Shown: positions 39,008 through 48,734, numbered from the stretch's first letter. The stretch: 64,000 nucleotides of DNA from Gluconacetobacter tumulisoli (GCF_014174155.1 NZ_JABEQM010000001.1:248001-312000), one strand, 5' to 3'. Numbers and translations are program-made. Notes: generated from the letters alone by a model not told the origin.

Positions 39008-39664
39008 ATGGGGTGGATGCCGGATTACACGCGCGAAGCGCAGCATGGCGGTCGGGTCGCCGGGGTGGATGAGGTCGGACGCGGGCCGCTGGCTGGTCCG
39101 GTGGTTGCGGCCGCGGTGCTGTTCGACGCGGGCGTGCCGCGGAAGCTGGCGGCCCAACTGGATGATTCCAAGAAACTGACGCCGGCGGCGCGGGAACGCG
39201 CCTATGTGGCCCTGCACGCCGCGCGTGGCGTGCAGATTGCCGTGGGTGCCGCGTCGGTGGCCGAGATCGCGCGTATCAACATCCTTCAGGCTGCCTTCCT
39301 GGCCATGCGCCGCGCCGTGTTGCGGTTGCCCGTGGCACCGGACCTGGTGCTGGTGGACGGAAATGCCGCGCCTGATTTCGGCTGCCCCGTGCAATGCGTG
39401 GTCGGGGGCGACGGGGAAAGCCTGTCGATCGCGGCGGCGTCGATCGTGGCCAAGGTGGTGCGCGACCGCCTGATGCTGCGCCTGGCGCGGCGCTGGCCTG
39501 CCTACGGATGGGAAAGCAATGCCGGCTACGGCACCGTCCAGCATCGCGACGCGCTGTGCCGGGCGGGGATATCGCCCCATCACCGCGGCGCTTTCGGCTT
39601 GGTTCGCCAACTGTCCCTGGGACTGGTTCCCGATGGCGATTCCGTCCTGCGGGTGGCGTCATGA
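39008..39664 (+). CDS. rnhB: Ribonuclease HII
   Basis: RNase HII removes ribonucleotides from DNA and degrades RNA in hybrids. With ATG 39008 the product has 218 residues; ATG 39017 or GTG 38966 are alternatives. The catalytic motif [12 protein letters not shown] starts at Asp21-Glu22, another acidic residue is Asp117 (LVDGNA), and [15 protein letters not shown] is present near residue 145. Its stop overlaps the ccrM start by four bases; rnhB-ccrM is a common alphaproteobacterial pair. Confidence 0.95.
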   Translation: MGWMPDYTREAQHGGRVAGVDEVGRGPLAGPVVAAAVLFDAGVPRKLAAQLDDSKKLTPAARERAYVALHAARGVQIAVGAASVAEIARINILQAAFLAMRRAVLRLPVAPDLVLVDGNAAPDFGCPVQCVVGGDGESLSIAAASIVAKVVRDRLMLRLARRWPAYGWESNAGYGTVQHRDALCRAGISPHHRGAFGLVRQLSLGLVPDGDSVLRVAS

Positions 39665-40755
39665 GCGGCGCGGTGATGATGGAACTCCCCCTCGACCAGA
39701 TCCTGCGCGGCGAATGCGTCGAGGTCATGCAGACATTGCCCGACGGTTCGATCGACTGCATCTTTGCCGACCCGCCCTATAATCTGCAGTTGCGCGGGGA
39801 ATTGCGGCGGCCCGACGACAGCGTCGTGGACGGCGTCGACGACGATTGGGACAAATTCTCGGACCTGGCGGAATATGACCGCTTTACCCGCGCCTGGCTG
39901 GGCGAGGCGCGGCGGTTGCTGCGCAAGGACGGGACGATCTGGGTGATCGGGTCCTATCACAACATCTTCCGCATCGGTGCGATTCTGCAGGATCTGGGTT
40001 TCTGGATCCTAAATGACGTGATCTGGCGCAAGTCCAATCCGATGCCGAATTTCAGAGGGCGGCGCTTCACCAACGCGCACGAGACCCTGATCTGGGCGGC
40101 GCGCGGGCCGGACAGCCGATATCGCTTCAACTACCAGGCCATGAAGGCGCTGAACGATGACGTCCAGATGCGGTCGGACTGGTATCTGCCGCTCTGCACC
40201 GGGGGGGAGCGCCTGCGGAACGAGCACGGGCTGAAACTGCATCCGACGCAGAAGCCCGAAAGCCTGCTGCATCGGGTCCTGATCGCGTCGACCAATGTGG
40301 ACGACATCGTCCTGGATCCGTTCGCCGGGACCGGGACGACCACGGCGATGGCCCGACGGCTGCGCCGGCGCTATATCGGGATCGAACGCCATCCGGATTA
40401 CGCCGAGGCCGCGATCGGGCGGGCCCGGCGCGAACGCCCGGTGCCGCTGGACAGCGTGCTGACCACCCCCGCCCGGCGCGAAACCCCGCGCATTCCCTTC
40501 GGCAGCCTGGTGGAGCGCGGGATCCTGCCGGCGGGCACGATCGTCACCGACCGGCAGCGCCGCGTGTCCGCCACGGTGGCGCCCGACGGGACGCTGGTCA
40601 GCGGGTCGCAGCGCGGGTCGATCCACAAGCTGGGGGCGGTGCTGACCAACGCGCCATCCTGCAACGGATGGACCTTCTGGCATTTCGACCGGAACGGGAC
40701 GATGACACCGCTGGATACCCTGCGGGCCGAGGATATCGCCCAAGGCACGTCCTGA
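39661..40755 (+). CDS. ccrM: CcrM-type adenine-N6 DNA methyltransferase
   Basis: This enzyme methylates adenine in GANTC in Caulobacter and relatives, marking DNA replication state. The 364-residue product starts at the ATG overlapping the rnhB stop. Motif IV DPPY is at residues 37-40, before the cofactor motif DPFAGTGTT at about 219, the beta-class order. A C-terminal domain of about 100 residues ([24 protein letters not shown]) matches the RAMA extension of CcrM. Recognition of GANTC is inferred from family membership. Confidence 0.94.
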   Translation: MSGAVMMELPLDQILRGECVEVMQTLPDGSIDCIFADPPYNLQLRGELRRPDDSVVDGVDDDWDKFSDLAEYDRFTRAWLGEARRLLRKDGTIWVIGSYHNIFRIGAILQDLGFWILNDVIWRKSNPMPNFRGRRFTNAHETLIWAARGPDSRYRFNYQAMKALNDDVQMRSDWYLPLCTGGERLRNEHGLKLHPTQKPESLLHRVLIASTNVDDIVLDPFAGTGTTTAMARRLRRRYIGIERHPDYAEAAIGRARRERPVPLDSVLTTPARRETPRIPFGSLVERGILPAGTIVTDRQRRVSATVAPDGTLVSGSQRGSIHKLGAVLTNAPSCNGWTFWHFDRNGTMTPLDTLRAEDIAQGTS

Positions 40756-40796
40756 CCGTCACGCGTCGGCCGAGCGGTCCCCACAGGGCAGGACGG

Positions 40797-40830
40797 AAAA
40801 GCGCGCGGCCGGAGCAATCCGATCGCGCGC
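40797..40830 (-). terminator. Terminator for the ankyrin gene (minus strand)
   Basis: GCGCGCG (40801-40807) pairs with CGCGCGC (40824-40830), with an inner CGGA/TCCG stem closing a GCAA loop. On the - strand the structure is followed by four T residues. ccrM ends on the other side, but there the T-run is missing. Confidence 0.6.
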
Positions 40831-40846
40831 CGGGATGCGGATCGCC

Positions 40847-41458
40847 CTAGCTGCCGCCGAAGCCGAGGAAGCCGATATCCGGCCGGGGGGTGCCGCCCTG
40901 ATCCTGGCGACGGTCGGCGGCCATGACGACGCCCCGGCCGCCCCGATTGTTGCCGTTGATCGTGATATGGCCGCTGCCGTTACGTATGGTGACGCCGGAA
41001 TTGGTGGTCGAGGCGACGGCCATGTGTTCGTCGGACAGCGTGCGCATCGACAGCAGCAGGAAGGTGATGTCGTTGCGGTTCAGGTCGATGGCCATGTCCA
41101 GCGGCGTCTGGCCCAGGACGTTGTGGCCTTCCATGTCGGCGCCGCGGTTCAGGGCTTCCTTCGCCGCGCCGAGACTGCCGCGATTGATCGCGTCGAACAG
41201 GGATGCGGTCGGGTTCAGGTCGGTATTGGCGTGGCCGCTGACATCCTCGTTGGAAACCGCGCCGGGCAGGGCGGCCGGGGGCGCGGCGGCGCGGGCGGCG
41301 CGTCGGGCCTCGGCCTGCTTGGCGGCGTCGGCCGCGTCGGCCTGGGCCTGTTCGTCATCCGCGTCCTGGGCGTGGGCGATGTGCAGGGGGGCGATCATGA
41401 CCGCGCTGCCGCTGAGCAGTGCGAGGAACAGAAGGCGGATACCGGTTCTGACAATCAT
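40847..41458 (-). CDS. Secreted ankyrin-repeat protein
   Basis: The 203-residue product has a signal peptide (MIVRTGIRLLFLALLSGSAV, cleavage after AHA near residue 30) and an acidic/alanine-rich linker. About two ankyrin repeats follow (ASLFDAINRGSLGAAKEALNRGADM, then LGQTPLDMAIDLNRNDITFLLL). The C-terminus is unusual: short Asn/Gly/Thr beta-like units (VTIRNGSGHITINGNN) and a Gly-rich end. The open frame continues upstream to 42412, but only as an antisense shadow of the next gene. It lies 194 bp downstream of the moxR operon. Partner and function unknown. Confidence 0.82.
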   Translation of the reverse strand: MIVRTGIRLLFLALLSGSAVMIAPLHIAHAQDADDEQAQADAADAAKQAEARRAARAAAPPAALPGAVSNEDVSGHANTDLNPTASLFDAINRGSLGAAKEALNRGADMEGHNVLGQTPLDMAIDLNRNDITFLLLSMRTLSDEHMAVASTTNSGVTIRNGSGHITINGNNRGGRGVVMAADRRQDQGGTPRPDIGFLGFGGS

Positions 41459-41652
41459 TTCTCGTCTCGGTGACAGGGGTCGAATCCGGACCGTCGGGAC
41501 GAAGATGTCCGGCAGGGACGGGCCGGGTTGGCCACCGGACGCGGATCCGGCCCCAATTCCATAATCCAGATCAGCATGCGATGCGACGGAAATCGCATGT
41601 CGCCCTTGTGATGTCGGTGTGGTGGCGATGCCGGCGGCGTGTCCGCCCGCCG

Positions 41653-43803
41653 TCATGTCCGGCCTTCGCGCCACCAGGCCAGCAGCAGGGCCGCGCCGGC
41701 GACGAGCAGGGCCACCCATCCGGGCAGCAGGGGCTGCGCGCTGCGTCCCGTCACGATCCGGGCATCGCGGTGGGGAAACCCGATCCATCCCGGCCCCGAC
41801 AGCGTGCCCGATGCGGCCAGGCGCAAGCCGGGGACATCGGGATGCGCCGGATCGTCGCCCAGCCAGCGGACGGCGCCGCCGGTCTGCGTGGCCAGGGGGG
41901 CCAGCAGGGTTGCGGTGGCGCGCAAATCGGCGAATTCCTGCGGGTCGGCCATGGCCGGGGCTGCGAACGCGCGATGCGTGCCGTCGTCGGCGGTCCAGAT
42001 TCCCGGCAGGGCTGCGGGCAGCGTGGCCTCGGACAGGCCGGTGCCCGAGATGTGCAGGGGAACGGATTGCGTCGTGCCGTCCGGCGCGGTGACGGTGACC
42101 GCCCGTGGGCCGGCGGGGGCCGCGGTGCGGTGGACGATCCGCATCCGCCCGTCCGCGATCGTGGCGGTCAGCTGTTCTTCCTCCAACTCCGGTTCCTTCA
42201 TCAGCCAGTGAGAGATCCGGCGCAGCAGTTCCGATTGCGGGCCGCCCCCGCCCTCGCCATGCGACCAGAGCCAGATCTGGTCGGACAGCAGCAGGGCGAC
42301 GCGCCCCCGCTCCACCCGGTCCAGGACCAGCAGGGGGGTGTGGTCGGGGCCGTCCATCAGGACCTGGCCGTGGGCCGAATCGGCCTTCAGCGTCCGGTAC
42401 CACGGTCCCCATTCCGCATCATGTCCCTGGGCGCCGGCGCCCGGCAGGCTGGCGGTCACGGGATGGCGGCGGCCGCTGTCGGTCAGGGCGGGACGGAAGC
42501 GTTGTTCCAGCAATCCGCCGTCGACGGGGACATGGGCGGGCAGGATCTCGCCCACGGGCGTGTCCTGGAGCGAGCCGGGACCGAGGAATTCCGGTCCGCC
42601 GATCAGCAGCAGTCCGCCGCCGTCGCGCACGTAGTTCGCGATGTTTTCCAAATAGGCGCGCGGCAGGATGGCCCGGTTCTCGAAGCCGTCCAGGATGATC
42701 AGGTCGAACTGGCCGATCTTCTGCTGGAACAGTTCGCGCACCGGGAAGGCGATCAGCGCCAGGTCCGACAGCGGCGTGCCGTCATCCTTGTCGGGCGGCC
42801 GCAGGATCGTGAAATGCACCAGATCCACCGACGGATCGGCCTTCAGCAGGCGGCGCCAGACCCGTTCGCCCTGGTTGGGGGTCCCCGATACCAGCAGCAC
42901 CCGCAACCGGTCCCGCACACCGTTGATGCGCACGACGTCCTGGTTGTTGGCGGTCGAGACCTCGCCGGGCAGCGCCGAGGCGGCCAGGCCGACCAGCAGC
43001 GGCCCCGGCCGGGTGACCGGCAGCGTGATGTCCTGGGGGATGCCGGTGCGGACAGTTTCGTGCAACGGGGCCTCGCCGCCGCGCGACAAGGTCAGCGCGG
43101 CGTGGCCATCGGCGGCCGGGTGCGGACCCAGATCGTCGATTTCGACCCGCAAGGTCGCATTCTGGCCGACGATGGCATAGGGCGGGGCCTGGAGGATGCG
43201 CAGGCGGCGGTCGGTTTCCTCGCCGCGCCCGGTCAGCAGGACGTGCAGGGGCAGGGTCGTGCGGCGTCCATCGGCATCGGCGGGGCGCAGATGGTCCGGA
43301 ACGGTCGCCGGCACGTCGTGGTCCTGCCCGTCCGTCACCAGCACCGCCCCGGCAAGGCGCGCCGGCGGAATGTCGGCCGCTGCCTGGTCCAGCGCGGCGA
43401 GCAGGCGCGTGCCGTCGCCGTGCCCGTCGCGCACCGTAACCGTCCGCACGGTCAGGCCGGGGACCCGCGCCGCCGCCTGCTGCATCAGTTCGGCTGCCTG
43501 GCGGGCCGTGGCCGCGCGTTGCCCGATGGACATCGACGGTGACTGGTCGACCAGCAGCAGGGCGGTCTGCGGCAGGGGCTGGCCGGTTTCGCGGATCAGT
43601 TCCGGGCCGGCCAGCCACAGCAGCAGCGCCGCCGCCGCCGCCAGGCGCCACAGCGCGCCCCGCGTCCGGCGCGCCAGCCCTGCGATCGCGGCGGCGGCGG
43701 CCAGGGCGGCCAGGGCATACAGCACGGGCGTCGGTACCAGGGGCGCCCATCCCATCATGTGCCCCATCATGTGATGCAGCGTCGCCAGACCGGGCATCCT
43801 CAT
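41653..43803 (-). CDS. Membrane protein with vWA-like and glutamine-amidotransferase-like domains
   Basis: The 716-residue product has two N-terminal membrane segments, then a MIDAS-type DxSxS motif (LLLVDQSPSMS, near residue 85). A Rossmann-like GATase1 segment follows (FDLIILDGFENRAILPRAYL, then VRDGGGLLLIGGPEFLGPG). One C-terminal membrane helix ends it. Catalytic cysteine of true amidotransferases is not evident. It is the last gene of the moxR-DUF58-DUF4159 cluster, overlapping its neighbour by four bases. It is probably a membrane partner of the MoxR ATPase; substrate unknown. Confidence 0.82.
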   Translation of the reverse strand: MRMPGLATLHHMMGHMMGWAPLVPTPVLYALAALAAAAAIAGLARRTRGALWRLAAAAALLLWLAGPELIRETGQPLPQTALLLVDQSPSMSIGQRAATARQAAELMQQAAARVPGLTVRTVTVRDGHGDGTRLLAALDQAAADIPPARLAGAVLVTDGQDHDVPATVPDHLRPADADGRRTTLPLHVLLTGRGEETDRRLRILQAPPYAIVGQNATLRVEIDDLGPHPAADGHAALTLSRGGEAPLHETVRTGIPQDITLPVTRPGPLLVGLAASALPGEVSTANNQDVVRINGVRDRLRVLLVSGTPNQGERVWRRLLKADPSVDLVHFTILRPPDKDDGTPLSDLALIAFPVRELFQQKIGQFDLIILDGFENRAILPRAYLENIANYVRDGGGLLLIGGPEFLGPGSLQDTPVGEILPAHVPVDGGLLEQRFRPALTDSGRRHPVTASLPGAGAQGHDAEWGPWYRTLKADSAHGQVLMDGPDHTPLLVLDRVERGRVALLLSDQIWLWSHGEGGGGPQSELLRRISHWLMKEPELEEEQLTATIADGRMRIVHRTAAPAGPRAVTVTAPDGTTQSVPLHISGTGLSEATLPAALPGIWTADDGTHRAFAAPAMADPQEFADLRATATLLAPLATQTGGAVRWLGDDPAHPDVPGLRLAASGTLSGPGWIGFPHRDARIVTGRSAQPLLPGWVALLVAGAALLLAWWREGRT

Positions 43804-46616
43804 TCCCCCAGCCGCTTCAGCAGGGCGGGAACATGGACCTGGTCCGCCTTGTAATTGCCCGTCAGGGCATAGAGGACCGCGTTCACACCGAACCGGTACG
43901 CCGTCGTGCGCTGCGTGTCGCCGTCGGGCATGGTGGCATAGGGGGTGTCGCCCTGGGCATCCACCGCCCAGGCATGTGCCCAGTCGCTGGACCCGATGAT
44001 GACGGGGCTGACCCCGTCATTCGCGCTGTCGCCTTCGCGCGAGACCCAGACCGGCAGTCCGCCGTACCGACCCGGAAAATCGTGCAGCAGGTAGAAGGTG
44101 TGGGCCAGCACGTGGTGGTCGTCCAGCCGGGTCAGGGGCGGGATATCCAGCCCCTTCGTCATGCGCCGCAGTGCCGCCGCCGCGCCGGGGGCGGGGGCCG
44201 CGAAACCGGCGCCGGCCGCGCCCGGCGCGGCGGTGGCGGGGTCGACGCCCTGGCTGTCGATCAGCAGGATTCCGCCATGCTGCATGTAGGCGTTCAACGC
44301 GGCGGTCCGTGCCGGATTGGCCGTCGCGTCCGGCGTTACCGGCCAGTAGAGCATCGGATAATAGGACAAATCGTCGCGTTCCGGCACCACGCCGTCCGGA
44401 TGGCCCAGCACGGCGGAGGTCCGGGCGTTGGCGTAGTTCGACAGGCCCTGCAACCCTTCGCGCGAGACCGTGTCCACGTCGTCATGCCCGGTGAGGATAT
44501 AGCCCAGCCGGGTTTCCAGCGCCGCGCCGGGAACCGGAACCCCGCGATCCGGGTCGGTCGCGGCCGACAGCGGCGCCGGCAGCGCGGCCATGCCGGACAG
44601 CACCAGCAGCAGGACGCCGCCGGTCCGGCCCATCCGTCCCGCGCCTATCCGTCCGCCGCGCAGCAGCAGGCTGACGATCGCGTCGACGACCAGCAGCAAC
44701 AGGGCCGCCGCCACCAGCCACGGACCCGGCGCGATATCGTGGACCTGCCCGTCGAGATCCGCGACCTGGCCGATGGCGGCCTGTGCCACGAGGGGACCCG
44801 CCGCATCGCCCACATTCAGCGCGCGCCGCGCCGTGCGCGGGCCATACAACCCCGCCGGGTGCGCGGCCGAGACCGGGGTGGTGCCGAACGCATCGGCAGG
44901 CAGGGCACGGGCGCCCGGTGGCGGGGGGACCAGGATCGCGTCGCTGTCCAGCGTCATGTAGGGGGACAGCAGGCTGTGGTCCGCCGGGGCCTCGATCCCC
45001 GTGGCGCGCTCGGCCAGTCGCCGCAGCATGGCGACGAACAGGCCGGAAAGCGGCAGGTTGGACCAGTCGGCCGTGCCGGTGACGTGGAACAGCACGATTT
45101 CGCCCGACCCCAGGGCGGCATGGGTGACCAGCGGCGTGCCGTCCGCCAGACGCGCCCAGCTATGTTCGTCGAGGTCGGTGGCGGGGCGGGCCAGGACCTG
45201 GCGCGAGATGGTCACGTCGGCGGGGATCGCCAGCCCGTGGAAGGGGGAGGCCGCCGGGAACGGGGCGAGAGGTTCCGGCCTGCCCCACGACATGGCGCCC
45301 CCAAGCTGGCGTTCGCCGTCCATCAGCGGGACGGGCAGAAGCGTATCCTCGATCGTGGAAGACAGGAGGGCGGGCGGCGGAGCGTCCGGCACCTCGGCCT
45401 CCGTCGGCATGTCCGGCGCGGGTGTGCGGTTCAGCAGCGGGCCGGCGAAACGCACCAGCATGCCGCCCTTGCGCACCCAGGCCGCGACGGCGCGCCGGGT
45501 TTCGGGATCGTCCAGCGTGCCGTCCGGGGCGATCAGCACCGAAAGCGGCCGCGCCAGCAGGGCCGCGACACGACCCTCGCGGATCTCGGCGGTGGGCGAC
45601 AGCGCACGGCGCAGGTAGAAAAGCGGGCCGACCAGCGGCGTGTCCGTTCCGCCCACGGACACCAGCCCGACCGGCCGCCGCCGGTCGCCTTCGTCCAGCA
45701 GGCGGACCCCGGCCGGGCCGACCATGTCCTCCAGGACCAGGCGGTCGATCCGGTTGCGCAGTTCGGCGGGCATCGCGACCGAGGCGTCGGCATGGTCGTC
45801 GCCTGCCGGCAGGGAAACCGGAACCAGGCCCAGGACGCCGCCATCGGCGGTTTCGGCGCGGACGGTCATGCGGCGCGGATGCCCGGACGGGACGGCCGCG
45901 ACCGAGACGGCCAGCGCCCCGTCGGCGGGCGGCGTCGGGCGCAGCACGGCGAGAGTGGCGGTCTGCGCACGCAGGGTGCGCACCGGCCCGATGGCGGCCA
46001 GCGCGGTTGCGAACGCGCCGTCGGCCGGTCCGGCCAGGCCGTCCGAGACATAGACGACGGGACCGTGCCAGCCGGCAGCGGCAAGGTCGCGCAGGGCCCG
46101 GGTGGCCGCGGCGCGGTCGGTCGGCCAGGGACGGGCGCGCGTCGTGTCCAGCGCATCGCGCAGCAACGCCGGCGTCATCGGCGCCCCGGCGGCGGGGGCC
46201 TCGCCGGCCAGGCCCGGCGCCGTGGTCAGCAGGCGCGCCTGGCGCCCGGTCCGGCCCGCGCGGTCCAGCACGGCGTCCAAGGCCGCGATGCGCCGCGGCC
46301 AGCCCGGGCTGGCCGCCCAGCCATTGTCCAGGACCAGCAGGACGTCGCCGGCGGCGTCGGTCGTCGTCGCCTGGCGGTCGCGCACGATCAGGGGGCCGGC
46401 GAGCCCGACGATCAGGACGGCCAGCGCCAGGCAGCGCAGCAGCAGCAGCCAGAGCGGCGCGGTCGCGGCGTCGGTCGTCCGGTCGCGCAAGCCGCGCAGC
46501 AGCATGATGGCCGGAAAGACCTGCCGGCGCGGGGCCGGCGGCAGGGCGCGCAGCAGCAGCCAGACGACCGGCAGGATCGCCAGTCCCGCCAGCAGCAGGG
46601 GGGCCTGGAAGATCAT
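43800..46616 (-). CDS. BatA/DUF4159 membrane protein
   Basis: The 938-residue product starts with the BatA aerotolerance-type N-terminus (MIFQAPLLLAGLAILPVVWL, two membrane segments, then VLLVLDNGWAAS in a degenerate vWA region). It has two further membrane helices near residues 620-690 and ends with a DUF4159 domain (LETRLGYILTGHDDVDTVSR, then SYYPMLYWPV). The family is linked to MoxR clusters in Alphaproteobacteria. Function unknown; a role in envelope or complex maturation is inferred from context. Start overlaps the DUF58 stop (ATGA). Confidence 0.87.
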   Translation of the reverse strand: MIFQAPLLLAGLAILPVVWLLLRALPPAPRRQVFPAIMLLRGLRDRTTDAATAPLWLLLLRCLALAVLIVGLAGPLIVRDRQATTTDAAGDVLLVLDNGWAASPGWPRRIAALDAVLDRAGRTGRQARLLTTAPGLAGEAPAAGAPMTPALLRDALDTTRARPWPTDRAAATRALRDLAAAGWHGPVVYVSDGLAGPADGAFATALAAIGPVRTLRAQTATLAVLRPTPPADGALAVSVAAVPSGHPRRMTVRAETADGGVLGLVPVSLPAGDDHADASVAMPAELRNRIDRLVLEDMVGPAGVRLLDEGDRRRPVGLVSVGGTDTPLVGPLFYLRRALSPTAEIREGRVAALLARPLSVLIAPDGTLDDPETRRAVAAWVRKGGMLVRFAGPLLNRTPAPDMPTEAEVPDAPPPALLSSTIEDTLLPVPLMDGERQLGGAMSWGRPEPLAPFPAASPFHGLAIPADVTISRQVLARPATDLDEHSWARLADGTPLVTHAALGSGEIVLFHVTGTADWSNLPLSGLFVAMLRRLAERATGIEAPADHSLLSPYMTLDSDAILVPPPPGARALPADAFGTTPVSAAHPAGLYGPRTARRALNVGDAAGPLVAQAAIGQVADLDGQVHDIAPGPWLVAAALLLLVVDAIVSLLLRGGRIGAGRMGRTGGVLLLVLSGMAALPAPLSAATDPDRGVPVPGAALETRLGYILTGHDDVDTVSREGLQGLSNYANARTSAVLGHPDGVVPERDDLSYYPMLYWPVTPDATANPARTAALNAYMQHGGILLIDSQGVDPATAAPGAAGAGFAAPAPGAAAALRRMTKGLDIPPLTRLDDHHVLAHTFYLLHDFPGRYGGLPVWVSREGDSANDGVSPVIIGSSDWAHAWAVDAQGDTPYATMPDGDTQRTTAYRFGVNAVLYALTGNYKADQVHVPALLKRLGE

Positions 46617-47614
46617 GCCCGCCCCCCGGGCCGGTCCGACAGGGCGGCGTGCAGCGCCAGCAGCGCGTGTTCCGGACGCCGGTCGGTCGTGTGGCGGATC
46701 AGGTCATGGCCGGTCGCCCGGCACAGGGCCGCGATCCGCGCCTGATGGTCGGCGAAGGCAGCCGCGTAGGCCGGGCGCAGCCCCTCGGTCCCCGAGAGCA
46801 GGAGCGGGGCCTCGTCCTCCAGCCCCGCGAAGCGGATGCGGCCGGCGTAGGGCAGGGCCGCTTCCGCCGGGTCGTTGACCAGCAGCAGGTGGGCGCGGGC
46901 CGGCCGTGCCGCCAGGTCGCGCAGCAGTGTTCCGATCGTTTCGGGCAGGGCCAGCCCGTCGCCGATCAGCACGATCCGGGCATGGCGCGGCACCTGTTGC
47001 GGATGGGGCCAGCAGGGTGACTCGGGGGCGTTTTCCAAGGTCCGCAGCAACGCGAGGCCCAGCCGGTCCAGTGCCGTCCGGCCGCCCGGGGGAATGTCCA
47101 CCGGCCCGTCCGGGGTCAGCAGGCGCACGCGTTCCCCCTGGCGCAGCAGCAGGGCCCCGGCCGCCAGCGCCAGCAGGGCGGCGCGGTCCAATTTCGGTGG
47201 CAGGGCGGCATTCGACCGCCAGCGCATCGACGCGCTGGGATCGCACCACAGGCAGATGGTCTGCGCAGCCTCGGCCTCGGTCTCGCGGACATAGGCGCGG
47301 CTGCTGCGGGCGGATTGCCGCCAGTCGATGCGGGTGACCGGTTCGCCCGGCTGGGCCGGCCGGAACTGCCAGAAACTGTCGCCCGGCCCGGCCTGGCGGC
47401 GGCCGTGCGCGCCCGCCGCCACCGTCGCCGCGATATGCGTGGCGGCGACGATCAGCGCGGGCATGCGCGCGGCCAGGCCCTCGGCGGCGGCGGGCAGGGG
47501 GGTGGCGTCGCCGTCCGCGCCGATGGGGCCGACATTACCGGCGCGCGCGGCCGTCGTACGGCGTGCCGCGAACAGTCGGCGCAGCGGGCCGGCCAGGGGA
47601 AAGGAGGGCGTCAC
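46613..47614 (-). CDS. DUF58 protein
   Basis: The 333-residue protein has the DUF58 core: GDSFWQFRPAQPGEPVTRIDW, then RQSARSSRAYVRETE, followed by a vWA-like DPSASM motif. DUF58 proteins are regular partners of MoxR ATPases. It starts 8 bp after moxR and overlaps the DUF4159 gene by four bases, so all four genes are probably translated from one mRNA. Confidence 0.9.
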   Translation of the reverse strand: MTPSFPLAGPLRRLFAARRTTAARAGNVGPIGADGDATPLPAAAEGLAARMPALIVAATHIAATVAAGAHGRRQAGPGDSFWQFRPAQPGEPVTRIDWRQSARSSRAYVRETEAEAAQTICLWCDPSASMRWRSNAALPPKLDRAALLALAAGALLLRQGERVRLLTPDGPVDIPPGGRTALDRLGLALLRTLENAPESPCWPHPQQVPRHARIVLIGDGLALPETIGTLLRDLAARPARAHLLLVNDPAEAALPYAGRIRFAGLEDEAPLLLSGTEGLRPAYAAAFADHQARIAALCRATGHDLIRHTTDRRPEHALLALHAALSDRPGGRA

Positions 47615-47622
47615 CCCGTCGA

Positions 47623-48675
47623 TCAGCCCAGGCGGCGGAGCAGGCTGTCGATCAGGTCCGGCAGGCTGCGGCCTTCGGCCCGGGCGGTGAAGGTCAGGGC
47701 CATGCGATGGGCCAGCACCGGCCGCGCCAGGGCCGCGACGTCGTCGATGCTGGGCGACAGGCGCCCGTCCATCAGCGCGCGGGCGCGGGTGGCAAGCATC
47801 AGTGCCTGGGCTGCGCGCGGGCCGGGCCCCCAGGCCACGGCCTCGCGGATCGTCGGGTCGTCGGTTGTTTCGGGCCGGGCGGAGCGGACCAGGCGCAGGA
47901 TGGCATCGACCACGCTGTCGCCGACCGGCAGCGCGCGGACCAGCCGCTGGGCGTCGACCAGGTCGCCGTCGGTCAGGACGGGGCGCGGCGTGGCGTCATC
48001 GGTCCCGGTGGTGGCCAGCAGCATGGCGCGTTCCGCCGCCGCATCGGGAAAGCCCAGCGGGATCTGGAGCATGAACCGATCCAGCTGCGCCTCCGGCAGG
48101 GGGTAGGTGCCTTCCTGCTCGATCGGGTTCTGGGTGGCCAGGACGTGGAACGGGCGGGGCAGGGGGTGGTCGGTGCCGGCGATCGCCACGCGATGTTCCT
48201 GCATGGCCTGCAGCAGGGCGGACTGGGTACGGGGGCTGGCGCGGTTGATCTCGTCCGCCATCAGCAACTGGCAGAAGACCGGCCCCCGGACGAAGCGGAA
48301 GCTGCGGTGCCCGTGTTCGTCCTCGTCCAGGATCTCGCTGCCGGTGATGTCCGAGGGCATGAGGTCCGGCGTGAACTGCACGCGCCGCGCCTCCAGCCCC
48401 AGCACGGTCCCCAGGGTGGTGACCAGCAGCGTCTTGCCCAGTCCCGGCGCGCCGACCAGCAGGGCGTGGCCGCCCGCCAGGATGCTGACCAGGGTCTGGT
48501 CGATGACATCGTGCTGGCCGTGAATGATGCGCCGGATTTCCGCCCGGGCGGCGCGCAGGCTCTCGCCCAGGCGTTCTGCCAGGGCCGCATCGGCCGGGAC
48601 GTCCGGTTTCGCCGGCGGGGGGGCCGTCTCCGCTGCGAAATCCGTGGCGAGGGGCGTGGCGTCCGATATCGTCAT
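47623..48675 (-). CDS. MoxR-family AAA+ ATPase
   Basis: The 350-residue ATPase has Walker A GAPGLGKT at residues 75-82, Walker B LLMADEIN at 137-144, and the MoxR stretches PSDITGSEILDE and ATQNPIEQEGTYPLPEAQLDRF. MoxR proteins act as chaperones for maturation of complexes, usually with vWA partners such as those encoded downstream. It is the first gene of the minus-strand operon, divergent from DUF1285 across 59 bp. Confidence 0.93.
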   Translation of the reverse strand: MTISDATPLATDFAAETAPPPAKPDVPADAALAERLGESLRAARAEIRRIIHGQHDVIDQTLVSILAGGHALLVGAPGLGKTLLVTTLGTVLGLEARRVQFTPDLMPSDITGSEILDEDEHGHRSFRFVRGPVFCQLLMADEINRASPRTQSALLQAMQEHRVAIAGTDHPLPRPFHVLATQNPIEQEGTYPLPEAQLDRFMLQIPLGFPDAAAERAMLLATTGTDDATPRPVLTDGDLVDAQRLVRALPVGDSVVDAILRLVRSARPETTDDPTIREAVAWGPGPRAAQALMLATRARALMDGRLSPSIDDVAALARPVLAHRMALTFTARAEGRSLPDLIDSLLRRLG

Positions 48676-48698
48676 ATCCGTAATCTGACAGGTCCTGA

Positions 48699-48725
48699 GG
48701 TTTCATCAAGTATGGGGGTTTCATC
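48699..48725. promoter_or_regulatory. 9-bp direct repeat between moxR and DUF1285
   Basis: GGTTTCATC occurs at 48699-48707 and again at 48717-48725, an 18-bp period, within the 59-bp divergent spacer. It could be a binding site for a tandem-binding regulator. Confidence 0.35.
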
Positions 48726-48734
48726 GGGTCGGGG

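Noticed and set aside
40847-42412. A 521-codon reading of the ankyrin gene
   Set aside because: The upstream 318 codons are a shadow of the vWA/GATase gene; the signal peptide fixes the start at 41458.
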